In this document: in pieces, positions 18,634-27,355 of the stretch
Numbering within the stretch: position 1 is the stretch's first letter
Layout: the number at the start of each line of letters is the position of its first letter
Notes under the pieces: model-generated
Seen by the model: only the letters and a program-made list of their open reading frames with translations
What the model was told of the DNA's origin: nothing
Database searches by the model: none
Assembly (NCBI GenBank): GCA_963783945.1
Contig: CAWAPS010000006.1
Location: forward strand, 186,001 to 250,000
Source of the DNA: CAWAPS01 sp963783945
GTDB taxonomy: Bacteria; Actinomycetota; Acidimicrobiia; Acidimicrobiales; Palsa-688
Length of the DNA: 64,000 nt
Reading direction: 5' to 3'
Program-made: the position numbers and the translations under genes

Positions 18634-18839
18634 GCCCGCAGGCTAACACCTCGATTCGGTTGACGGTAAAAGGGCGGTCCGCAGCTGTGTTTCTCGCAAA
18701 TCGAGAGTCTCCCCGCCACCAGGCATCAAACGATTCTCCGTGGCAGTTGAGTTTAGGAAAATGGAATCAGAAAAACATTGGTGGGACCCTGGGGTTGGCG
18801 ACGGGGCACCACTTCGATGGTGTATGGCAGGCTTGGACC

Positions 18840-20918
18840 ATGAGCGCGCCTTCCTTTCCCCGCCAATATGCTCAGACCCGCCGCTTCACCCTGGGGGCCC
18901 CCCGCAACGTCGCCGTCTCCCCCGACGGCCAACGCATTCTGTTCCTCCGATCGCAAGGCGGCAGCGACCCGGTGACGTGTCTGTGGCATTACGACGTGGC
19001 CGGGACCGGCGAGCGACTCCTGGCCGATCCATCGCGGCTGGCCGGCATGGAGGGCGAGGTGCCGCCGGAGGAGCTTGCTCGCCGTGAGCGGCTTCGCGAA
19101 CAGGCTGGTGGCATCGTCGACTACGCCACCGACACCGCAGTGAAAACCGTGGCATTCGCGTTGTCCGGCAGGCTGTGGTTGGCCTCCGTCGAGGACGGCG
19201 ATGTCCGTCAGCTGGCGGTCGACTATCCGGTCCTCGATCCCCGGCTAGATCCGACCGGGACGAAAGTGGCGTATGTCTGCGGTGGGACCTTGCGCCTGGC
19301 CGGAGTAGATGACCGCAGCGATCGGACGCTGGCCGAACCCGACGGACCGGAAGTGACCTTCGGCCTGGCCGAGTTCGTGGCGGCGGAAGAAATGGGCCGA
19401 ACCCGCGGCTACTGGTGGTCCCCGGACGGCACCGCCCTCCTGGTCGCGCGGGTCGATACCTCGGTGGTCCTCCGCTGGTACATCGCAGATCCGGCCCACC
19501 CCGACCGCCAGCCCCAGCGGGTCGCTTATCCCGCGGCCGGGACCACCAACGCCGACGTCTCGCTTTGGCTGCTCGGCACCGACGGGTCCCGCATCGAGGT
19601 CGAATGGGATCGCACCGCTTTCGAGTACCTGGTCACCGCCCATTGGGCCGAGGCCGGCCTGCTCATCGTGGTCCAGAGCAGGGACCAGCGACGCATGCAG
19701 GTGCTGGAGGTCGATCCGGCCACAGGCTCGACCCGGGTCAGGCGGGAGGACTACGACCCCGTATTCCTCGACATCGTGGCCGGAACGCCGGGCCTCATGG
19801 AAGACGGCACCGTGGTGTGGACGGTAGACAGCGACGACACCCGACGTCTGGTCGTCGGCGATGAGATTGTGACCCCGGCGGGGCTGCAGGTCCGCTCGGT
19901 CCTCGACATTGACGGAGACACAATTCTGTTCGCGGCATCGGAGGATCCCACCGAGACCCATGTCTGGACGGTGTCACCGGCCGGTTTGGATCGTCACACC
20001 TGGGAGCCCGGCGTCCACTCGGGGCGGAGGGCAGGCGGGACCACCGTTTTGTTCTCACGCACCCTTCAGCGCGATGGGACCGAAGTGACGGTCCGGGCCC
20101 GTGACGGAGCGGTGACCCGTATCGAGTCACTGGCCGAGGCACCCGTCCTGGCCCCGCGGCTATCCATCGGCGGGTACGGTCAGCGGAGGCTTAAAACCGC
20201 GCTGTTATGGCCGTCGCACCACCAGCCCGGCTCTGGCCCCCTCCCCGTACTGCTCGATCCCTACGGAGGCCCGGGCGCTCAGCGCGTGGTGGCCTCCCGG
20301 GATGCCTACCTGGTCTCTCAGTGGTTTGCCGACGAGGGTTTCGCCGTGCTGGTGATCGATGGCCGCGGAGTACCTGGACGGGGTCCGGCCTGGGACCGCA
20401 GCATCAGAGGCGACTTCGCCACCCCGGTACTCGAAGACCAGGTGGACGCCCTGCATCACGTCGCGGCCGCCCACTCCGATCTGGATCTTCGGCGGGTGGC
20501 CATCCGAGGGTGGTCGTTCGGTGGCTACCTGGCCGCCCTGGCGGTCCTCCGCCGGCCGGACGTCTTCCACGCAGCCGTAGCCGGCGCGCCGGTTACTGAC
20601 CACCTCCTCTACGACACCCATTACATGGAGCGCTACCTCGGCCACCCGGCCGAGGAACCGGACAACTACCAGCGTTGCTCGTTAATCGACGAGGCACCCG
20701 GCCTGCGCCGGCCTCTGTTGCTCATTCACGGTCTCGCCGACGACAACGTCGTGGTGGCTCATACCCTTCGCCTCTCGGCGGCCCTGACCGTAGCCGGGCG
20801 CCCGCATTGCGTTCTCCCTCTGAGCGGCGTCACCCACATGACTCCCCAGGAAGTGGTAGCCGAGAACCGCCTGAAACTGGAACTGAACTTCCTGGAGCGG
20901 TCACTCGGTATCAGCTGA
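18840..20918 (+). CDS. S9 family peptidase, dipeptidyl peptidase IV type
   Basis: A 692-residue serine peptidase that would release dipeptides, usually Xaa-Pro, from peptide N-termini. The N-terminal part (about 1-440) is a beta-propeller with repeats such as RNVAVSPDGQRILFL, and has the Glu pair in FVAAEEMGRTRGYWWSPDG that anchors the substrate amino group in DPP IV. The alpha/beta-hydrolase domain has Ser559 in RGWSFGGY, Asp634/635 in GLADDN and His666 in GVTHM. No signal peptide is seen, so it is probably cytoplasmic. ATG 18840 gives the normal family start. Confidence 0.9.
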   Translation: MSAPSFPRQYAQTRRFTLGAPRNVAVSPDGQRILFLRSQGGSDPVTCLWHYDVAGTGERLLADPSRLAGMEGEVPPEELARRERLREQAGGIVDYATDTAVKTVAFALSGRLWLASVEDGDVRQLAVDYPVLDPRLDPTGTKVAYVCGGTLRLAGVDDRSDRTLAEPDGPEVTFGLAEFVAAEEMGRTRGYWWSPDGTALLVARVDTSVVLRWYIADPAHPDRQPQRVAYPAAGTTNADVSLWLLGTDGSRIEVEWDRTAFEYLVTAHWAEAGLLIVVQSRDQRRMQVLEVDPATGSTRVRREDYDPVFLDIVAGTPGLMEDGTVVWTVDSDDTRRLVVGDEIVTPAGLQVRSVLDIDGDTILFAASEDPTETHVWTVSPAGLDRHTWEPGVHSGRRAGGTTVLFSRTLQRDGTEVTVRARDGAVTRIESLAEAPVLAPRLSIGGYGQRRLKTALLWPSHHQPGSGPLPVLLDPYGGPGAQRVVASRDAYLVSQWFADEGFAVLVIDGRGVPGRGPAWDRSIRGDFATPVLEDQVDALHHVAAAHSDLDLRRVAIRGWSFGGYLAALAVLRRPDVFHAAVAGAPVTDHLLYDTHYMERYLGHPAEEPDNYQRCSLIDEAPGLRRPLLLIHGLADDNVVVAHTLRLSAALTVAGRPHCVLPLSGVTHMTPQEVVAENRLKLELNFLERSLGIS

Positions 20919-20972
20919 TCCACCGGACACTCGCGACCAGTTCCAGGTCGCCAAAAGCGGGCCGAGACAAGC

Positions 20973-21770
20973 TCAAACCCCTTCTGACGGCTTTGGACTG
21001 CCCCAGCCGATCGGACCGCCGTTGGCCACCAGGATCTGGCCCGAACAGTAACTCGACGCATCTGACGCGAAGAAAAGTACGGCGTGGGCGACCTCGACCG
21101 GGTCCGCGACCCGATTCATGGCGTTGCCAGTGCCGAGAACCGCGTCGTCCGCCAGTCCTCGCTTGCGGGCCTCCAGGGCGTGCAATTCAGTCGGCATGGC
21201 ACCGGGAGCTACGGCGTTCACCCGAACGCCCAGCGGGGTCCAGGCCGCGGCCATCGATCGGGTGACGCTGTCCACCGCCGCCTTCGATGCGATGTAGGGC
21301 GCTTCCATAGGTACGGCCGAGGCACTTCCCGCCGTCGAAACGTTTACGATCGACCCACCACCGGCAGTCGACATCTGTTTCGCCGCGGCCATGGATAGAA
21401 ACCATACGCCCGCCAGATTCACATCCAGCAGATCGCGCCAGTCCGTTGCGGTCCAGGCCTCGAGGGGCTTGCTGTAGCCGAGACCGGCATTGTTCACGAG
21501 GGTGTCAAGCCGGCCGAACTCCTGCAGCGCGGCGTTGACCAGTCCCCCACACTGCTCGGGATCGGTGACGTCGGTGGGGACGACCAGGGCTCGGCGTCCC
21601 ATCGCCCGTACCTCCTCAGCCGCGGCCTGGAGAGGCGCGGGGCGACGGCCCGCAAGTACGATGTCCGCTCCGCGCTCAGCGAAAAGGCATGCGGTCGCCC
21701 GTCCGAGACCGGACCCGCTTCCCGTGATCACCGCGACGCGACCGCTCAGCGAAAACCGGTCGAATGCCAT
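20973..21770 (-). CDS. SDR family oxidoreductase
   Basis: A 265-residue classical SDR. It has TGSGSGLG at 16-23, a Gly-Arg-Arg after the second strand (LAGRRPAPL) suggesting NADP preference, NNAG in the fourth strand, Ser in NVSTAGS, and YIASK as the active-site Tyr/Lys pair. The C-terminal CSGQILVANGG is typical. It is convergent with the peptidase and lies 187 bases from the divergent carboxyltransferase gene. Substrate not determined. Confidence 0.85.
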   Translation of the reverse strand: MAFDRFSLSGRVAVITGSGSGLGRATACLFAERGADIVLAGRRPAPLQAAAEEVRAMGRRALVVPTDVTDPEQCGGLVNAALQEFGRLDTLVNNAGLGYSKPLEAWTATDWRDLLDVNLAGVWFLSMAAAKQMSTAGGGSIVNVSTAGSASAVPMEAPYIASKAAVDSVTRSMAAAWTPLGVRVNAVAPGAMPTELHALEARKRGLADDAVLGTGNAMNRVADPVEVAHAVLFFASDASSYCSGQILVANGGPIGWGSPKPSEGV

Positions 21771-21957
21771 AGGTACCCCTTAACTCGTCAAATCGCAGCC
21801 CGAATCGTACTGCCTCCCGTTGAAGGTAGTTCATGTCCCCACGACGAGTGCAGACCGGCCGACCGCCCGCCCTCCTATGCTCACGATGGCATTTCGAACC
21901 CGGCTCTGCGTGATCAATGGAAATCGCAATCGGCCAGGCCAGGAGAGGGTGGAGCCA

Positions 21958-23496
21958 GTGACTTGGGAAGACGAGGTCGAGGAGATTCGCCGCAGACGTC
22001 AATTGGCCCTGGCGCTGGGCGGCGACGAAAGAGTGGCGAGACACCGCAGCACTGGACGAAGCACCATCCGGGACCGAATCGCCAAGCTCGTCGATCCGGG
22101 CTCGTTCGACGAAGTAGGCCAGCTGGCGGGAAGAATACCGCCTGGGGGCGACGGACAATTTCTTCCCGACGCTTACGTAGGCGGGCTGGCCAGCATCGAA
22201 GGTCGGGCGGTGGCAATCGGCGGGGAGGACTTTACTGTTCGGGGTGGCAGCGAAGGCTCAGCCAAGAGCCAGTTGGTCCAACGCCTGGCCCGTCTGCACC
22301 GGATCCCGCTGGTGTGTCTGCGTGACGGCGCGGGATTCAACATCGCCACCATGCTCGATACCGACAAGGTCGCGGTCCCCGGAGAGTTCGACGGCGAACC
22401 ATTGATAGATCTTCTGGCTACCGTCCCGGTGCTAAACGCTATCATGGGCTCCGTAGCGGGCGGCCCGGCCGGATTCGCCATGATGTCGCACTGGTCCTGC
22501 ATGGTCAAGGGCACCAGCCAGCTCTTTACCGCTGGCCCACCCGTGGTCAAGCGATCACTCGGACTCGATATTGACAAGGAACGATTGGGGGGTTCGCATG
22601 TCCACACCCGGGTAAGCGGGGCGGTGGACAACGAAGCCGAAGACGAGGACGATTGCTTCCGCCAGATAAAGACCATCCTCTCCTATTTGCCGACCAATGT
22701 CTGGTCTGATCCGCCGTACGTTCCACCATCTGACCGCGCCGACCGTCGGGAAGAAGAGCTGCTCTCGATTGTCCCCCGCAACACGAAGGCCGCCTACTCG
22801 ATGCATCGACTGGTGCGCCTGGTGGTTGACGATGGGCAACTGTTCGAGATTCAGCCATTTTGGGGGGCCTCTGTCATAACCGGACTGGCCCGGTTGAATG
22901 GGCACGTCACCGGCATTCTGGCCAGTAATCCCAACGTCAAGGCCGCGGCCGTGGATGAGCAGGCGGCAGAGAAGCAAGCCCGGTTCGCCGAGATATGCGA
23001 CCAGTTCAATATCCCAATAGTGTACTTTGTGGACGTACCAGGCTTGATGGTGGGACCGGATGCGGAGGCCCACGGCGTTATCCGCAAAGGGATGAGGGCA
23101 TTTTGGGTAATGCATTCGATCACCGTTCCGCTGATCAATGTGACGATCCGGCGTTGCTACGGCTTCGGAGGTGAAATAACAGGTAGGGGACCTCGCACGA
23201 CAGCCCGCTTTGCGTGGCCGTCGGCCGAGTTCGGTGGAATACCTATCGAAGGCGGCGTCGATGCTTCGTTCAAGAGGATAATCGAATCTGCCCCTGACCC
23301 ACAGCAAAAACGTCAGGAAATCGTCGATAGGCTGGAACGACTGACTTCCCCCTTTCCGGTGGCGGAAAATCTCGGAGTCAGCGACCTCATCGACCCGCGG
23401 GATACCCGCCCTCGACTAATCCGTGCTCTGGAAGCAGCCATACCCTCGATGGCGCTCTCCCGTGGCGTCAAGTGCCGGCCCGGAGTTCGACCATAG
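21958..23496 (+). CDS. Acyl-CoA carboxylase, carboxyltransferase (beta) subunit
   Basis: A 512-residue AccD-type subunit that moves carboxyl from carboxybiotin to an acyl-CoA. The two crotonase-like halves are visible: N-terminal GGEDFTVRGGSEGSAKSQ and SVAGGPAGFAMMSHWSCMVKG, and C-terminal GHVTGILASNPN, PIVYFVDVPGLMVG and NVTIRRCYGFGG. GTG 21958 is chosen for AGGAGAGG nine bases upstream and the family-like start; the upstream in-frame ATG adds implausible sequence. No biotin carboxylase or biotin carrier gene is in the window, so the alpha subunit must come from elsewhere. Acetyl-, propionyl- and geranyl-type substrates are all possible. Confidence 0.88.
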   Translation: MTWEDEVEEIRRRRQLALALGGDERVARHRSTGRSTIRDRIAKLVDPGSFDEVGQLAGRIPPGGDGQFLPDAYVGGLASIEGRAVAIGGEDFTVRGGSEGSAKSQLVQRLARLHRIPLVCLRDGAGFNIATMLDTDKVAVPGEFDGEPLIDLLATVPVLNAIMGSVAGGPAGFAMMSHWSCMVKGTSQLFTAGPPVVKRSLGLDIDKERLGGSHVHTRVSGAVDNEAEDEDDCFRQIKTILSYLPTNVWSDPPYVPPSDRADRREEELLSIVPRNTKAAYSMHRLVRLVVDDGQLFEIQPFWGASVITGLARLNGHVTGILASNPNVKAAAVDEQAAEKQARFAEICDQFNIPIVYFVDVPGLMVGPDAEAHGVIRKGMRAFWVMHSITVPLINVTIRRCYGFGGEITGRGPRTTARFAWPSAEFGGIPIEGGVDASFKRIIESAPDPQQKRQEIVDRLERLTSPFPVAENLGVSDLIDPRDTRPRLIRALEAAIPSMALSRGVKCRPGVRP

Positions 23497-23543
23497 GAGT
23501 CGACCCCTCGGGAGGCCAGAACCTTGCCGTCCCGCTCGGACGC

Positions 23544-24482
23544 CTACGACGCAGGCATTGCGGCTTGGCCCGTTGGCCCGTCTCCATAGCGGACCTGGCA
23601 AGTGCGCTGAAGTCCTTCGCGCCAGCCGACCTGGCAGGGCCCTGTGATCGCTCGTCTCCTCGAGACGTCCGCGACCAGGCCTCGCAGGGTACCGGGCACC
23701 TCCTGCACGACCACCTCGGCTGGGCGCCCGGTCAACTCGGCCATGTACGCCGCCCAGTCCTGGACACTCACGGGGTCGTCCCCCGCCCAGTTGACGATGG
23801 CCGCGGGCACGCTCGCCGCGTGGAGGATGGCAGCTGCTTGCTCGTTGATGTCGTCCACGTAAATGGGGCTGTAGAGGCAGGGATCCCACTTAGTGGTGAC
23901 GGGCTTCCCGCTCGCAACGGCATCGAGATGGGCGACGGGCAGGCCACCCCTCGGACCGAATGAGACGTTCATCCGGGCGACTACGACGGGCAGGTCGAAC
24001 GCCCTGGCGCAGTAGCGGGCCACCGCCTCCTGGGCGATCTTGGAGACCGAATATGTCGGTGAGATACTCGGGTTGGCATCGCCGAGTGGATCCCGCTCGA
24101 TGTAGGCGTGCCGGGGATCCTCGTGCGGTTTGTACACCGAATGCGTCGACATGACGAGCGCAGCCTTGGCCCGGCGACAATGGTGCAGTAGCAGGCCCGT
24201 GCCTTCGGCGTTTACCGCGATGGCCCGGTCGTAGTCGGCGCCGGAGGAAAGGGTGGCGAGGTGGATGACGTAAGTGAAGTCGTCCGGCAGCTCGGAGAAG
24301 TCGGCCTTCTCGAGATCACTCCGATATGGAATCACCCCCGCCGATTCAACCTCGGCCAGCGCGGTCGCTCCGCTGAAGCGAGCCAGCCCCCATACCTCGT
24401 TGTCCCTGGCCAGCCACTCGGCCAGGGGGAGTCCGATGATGCCCGCAGCCCCCGTGATCAGGATCTTTTCCCCAGAAAGCAT
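23544..24482 (-). CDS. NAD-dependent epimerase/dehydratase (extended SDR)
   Basis: A 312-residue extended SDR. GxxGxxG appears as ITGAAGIIGLPLAEWL near the N-terminus, the active-site YxxxK as YSVSK in PTYSVSKIAQEA, and the substrate-domain start as VVVARMNVSFGPRGG. Such proteins act on nucleotide sugars or on small hydroxy-acyl or steroid substrates (3-beta-HSD-like). ATG 24482 is used; a longer start adds 17 residues with no supporting signal. It faces the carboxyltransferase gene (convergent, 47-base gap) and is divergent from the large CaiB gene. Confidence 0.8.
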   Translation of the reverse strand: MLSGEKILITGAAGIIGLPLAEWLARDNEVWGLARFSGATALAEVESAGVIPYRSDLEKADFSELPDDFTYVIHLATLSSGADYDRAIAVNAEGTGLLLHHCRRAKAALVMSTHSVYKPHEDPRHAYIERDPLGDANPSISPTYSVSKIAQEAVARYCARAFDLPVVVARMNVSFGPRGGLPVAHLDAVASGKPVTTKWDPCLYSPIYVDDINEQAAAILHAASVPAAIVNWAGDDPVSVQDWAAYMAELTGRPAEVVVQEVPGTLRGLVADVSRRRAITGPCQVGWREGLQRTCQVRYGDGPTGQAAMPAS

Positions 24483-24612
24483 CCCGCCTACCCTAATCCG
24501 ACTGCGGTCATCTCCCAGGCCCCGTGCCGTCAAAGACGCTTCTAGACAGGGTCCTCGCGCCGCATTAGGGTCATTGGTGGGGAATCCGTGTGAGCCGAGC
24601 GAACTGGGACTG

Positions 24613-27060
24613 ATGCGTCAGCTACTGGCCGACCTGGTAGTGGTTGAGATCTCAGAGGAGCCAGCCGGTGCGTTTTGCGGCAAGGTGTTCGCTGATCTCG
24701 GGGCGGAGGTGGTGAAGGTCGAGCCGTCCTCCGGTGACCGCCAGCGGCGCCAACGGGGTGCGTTCCTGCACTTGAACACCAACAAGACAAGCGTGGTACT
24801 CGACCGTAGTGACGCTGACAAGGTGAGACAGCTCGCCGGTCGGGCCCACGTCCTGATCGAGAGCATCGGGTGGGGCGACCTGGCCGCGTGGGGCGTCGAC
24901 GTGGACGGGCTACGGGTCGACGTACCTTCGCTGGTAGTGACGACGATCAGCGGGTTCGGACTTGACGGTCCCTACGCCGGTTACCGCTGGACCGATCTGG
25001 TGGGCCAAGCAGCGGCCTGGGCAACCTTGCCCGCCGCCTACTCCGAGACCGACCGCCCGGTGAAGCTTCCGGGGATTGCCGGTCTGTGCTTGACCGGCCA
25101 GACTGCGGCTCTTGGCTCTCTGGCGGCTGCCTTGCGGGCAGCAGCCTCGGGAATCGGATGCCGGGTGGACTGCGCGATGTACGAGGCTTTGGGCGCCGTG
25201 CCGTCGCGCGTGAGCAGGTGGCTGGGATGGCAGTACAACGGAAGGCGGCCTACGCACGTGCTATCCGCCCGTCCCACGGACATTCTGTTGCCCAACGGTT
25301 TCTTCCCTTGCGCTGATGGCTACGTCTCGCTGCAATCCACGCCCCAGCAGTTGCCGGCCATGCTCGAGGTTCTCGACAACGACGATCTACGGGCCGCGTT
25401 CGCCCATCCCGACGCTTTCGTCCGGGGTGAGACCAAGGAGATTCTCGATGCCGCGCTGTATCCGTGGCTGCTCTCCCACAGCAGGGCCGAACTGACTTCA
25501 GCCGCGCAGGCGGCCGGCTGGCCATTCGCCGGTGTCATCACACCCACAGAGGTCCTCGCCGCACCCCACCTGCACCAGCGAGGCTATTGGATCCACTGTC
25601 GCCATCCAGACGAGGGACACCTACTGATGCCCGGACCCCCCTACCGGCACAGTGAGGGCGGTTGGCGTCTGCGACAAGGGGCGCCGGCACCCGGCGAGCG
25701 GGGTCCCGGCCAAGCGGGTGCAGCCCGGCGCCCCGTCCGGTGGCAGGGACCGACCGACCCATCGGTTCCGCCACTTCGAGGCATCCGGGTCCTGGATTTC
25801 ACCGTCGTGTGGTCCGGTCCATACGCCACCCAGCTCCTGGCTGATCTCGGAGCCGAAGTCATCCGGGTGGAAAACCCCTCTATCTTTCCCCCTTCGACGA
25901 AGGGCTACGAGCCCCGCCCGAACACGAGAATGCTATTCGGCGGCCTGATCGCCGGCTATGCGGCGAGAGCGAAGGGGCGGCCCGACCGTCCCTATAACCG
26001 CCATTCGATGAACAACTCGGTCTCTCGCAACAAGTGGTCCTGCACCCTCGACCCACGACGACCCGACGCCAAGCAACTGCTGCTTCAGCTGGTGGAGCGA
26101 TCCGACATCTTCGTAGAGAGCATGAAGGCATCTGCCCTGCATCGGTTGGGGATACAGGAGGGCGAGCTTCTGGATCGCAACCCCCGGCTGATCGTGCTTC
26201 GGATCCCTCCCGCCGGGCTCAGCGGTGACTGGTCCAGCTACAAGGGGCTCGGCGCCCACTTCGACGGGCTGAGCGGATTGTCCTGGCTGTCGGGTCACCA
26301 CGACGAGGAGTTGCTTGACGCCACTCCAGCCATCTACATGGACTCGGCAACCGGGCCGGCCGCCGCCTTCGCCGCCGTGGCCGCGCTCCACTACCGCGAC
26401 TGCACCGGGCGAGGTCAGCTGATCGAGATGTCCCAGCTGGAGAACGTGATCGGCCACCTTGGTGACATCCTGGTCGACTTGCAACTCGGGGTGCATCCGG
26501 AGCGGCTGGGAAACAGGGACCGATACTGGGCGCCTCAAGGCATCTACGGCTGTCGAGGCGAGTTCCGCTGGGTGGCTCTGAGCGTGACCAGCGACGACGA
26601 GTGGGCCGGGCTCGCCGCAGTGGTGGGCGGCCACCTTCTCGTGGCCGCCGAGCGCTACCGGCGAGCCGAGGACCGCCTCACTCGCCAGGACGAGCTCGAC
26701 TCTCTAATCGCGGATTGGGCTGCGGGGCGCGATGTCATGGACGCCTTTCACGCACTTCAGGCCGCCGGCGTTCCCGCCGCCCCGATCCTGGTGGACGACC
26801 TGCTCGAAGTGGACCCCCACGTGGCGGAGCGAGGATGGATCCGGTCTCTTATCAGCACCGACGTCGGCACCTTTCCCCACATCGGTCACGCCCTTCGCGG
26901 TATTCCCCAGGTATGGGAGCGAGGATCTCCGGTCCTGGGGGAGGACAACCGGCATGTATACCAAGGCATCCTCGAGCTCGACGACGCCGCCTATGCCGAC
27001 CTGGTCGAACGAGCCGTCGCGGTCGAGGACTACCTCGACGGCAACCTCCGACCGGTCTGA
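24613..27060 (+). CDS. CaiB/BaiF CoA-transferase, tandem two-domain fusion
   Basis: An 815-residue protein made of two complete CaiB/BaiF units, against about 400 residues for a normal member. The first starts VVEISEEPAGAFCGKVFADL (about 9-28), the second starts RVLDFTVVWSGPYATQLLADL (about 391). At the position of the catalytic Asp of formyl-CoA transferase, both halves have Glu (CAMYEAL and SQLENV), a substitution seen in parts of the family. Proteins of this type swap CoA between carboxylic acids. The fold needs an interlocked dimer, so the fusion may form one by itself. Upstream in-frame starts overlap the divergent epimerase gene and were rejected. Confidence 0.87.
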   Translation: MRQLLADLVVVEISEEPAGAFCGKVFADLGAEVVKVEPSSGDRQRRQRGAFLHLNTNKTSVVLDRSDADKVRQLAGRAHVLIESIGWGDLAAWGVDVDGLRVDVPSLVVTTISGFGLDGPYAGYRWTDLVGQAAAWATLPAAYSETDRPVKLPGIAGLCLTGQTAALGSLAAALRAAASGIGCRVDCAMYEALGAVPSRVSRWLGWQYNGRRPTHVLSARPTDILLPNGFFPCADGYVSLQSTPQQLPAMLEVLDNDDLRAAFAHPDAFVRGETKEILDAALYPWLLSHSRAELTSAAQAAGWPFAGVITPTEVLAAPHLHQRGYWIHCRHPDEGHLLMPGPPYRHSEGGWRLRQGAPAPGERGPGQAGAARRPVRWQGPTDPSVPPLRGIRVLDFTVVWSGPYATQLLADLGAEVIRVENPSIFPPSTKGYEPRPNTRMLFGGLIAGYAARAKGRPDRPYNRHSMNNSVSRNKWSCTLDPRRPDAKQLLLQLVERSDIFVESMKASALHRLGIQEGELLDRNPRLIVLRIPPAGLSGDWSSYKGLGAHFDGLSGLSWLSGHHDEELLDATPAIYMDSATGPAAAFAAVAALHYRDCTGRGQLIEMSQLENVIGHLGDILVDLQLGVHPERLGNRDRYWAPQGIYGCRGEFRWVALSVTSDDEWAGLAAVVGGHLLVAAERYRRAEDRLTRQDELDSLIADWAAGRDVMDAFHALQAAGVPAAPILVDDLLEVDPHVAERGWIRSLISTDVGTFPHIGHALRGIPQVWERGSPVLGEDNRHVYQGILELDDAAYADLVERAVAVEDYLDGNLRPV

Positions 27061-27355
27061 TCGCGGGCACGACATAGAACGACCGGATGACCAAACTGAC
27101 GATTTTGGACAGTTGAACATTTGCCAAGTTGCGCAAGACTGTCCATTCAAGGCTTGACCAGCGGCAATAACCGCGCTACATCTTGGTGGGTTCAAAACGC
27201 TGGTCGCCCCCGCTCCGGGGAGCGGGCGGCGCGGGGAGGGATGCGAGCAGGCGTGTTCGGCGCGGTTGGCCGAAGAAAAAGCTAACGACGTCCGTTGGCC
27301 TCGCTGTTTCACTGCCCGGAACGCCGGCACAATAAATGAACAGGAGCAGAGGTCG
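27061..27355. other. 295-base gap before the solute-binding protein
   Basis: No gene seen. It contains the inverted repeat at 27106-27145 and an AT-richer section around 27090-27150, the best place for the promoter of the downstream lipoprotein gene. Confidence 0.5.
27106..27145. promoter_or_regulatory. Inverted repeat upstream of the solute-binding lipoprotein
   Basis: Eight-base perfect arms TGGACAGT (27106-27113) and ACTGTCCA (27138-27145), 24 bases apart, with a palindromic TTGCGCAA between them at about 27129-27136. This could be a regulator site or a hairpin in the mRNA leader. Confidence 0.35.
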
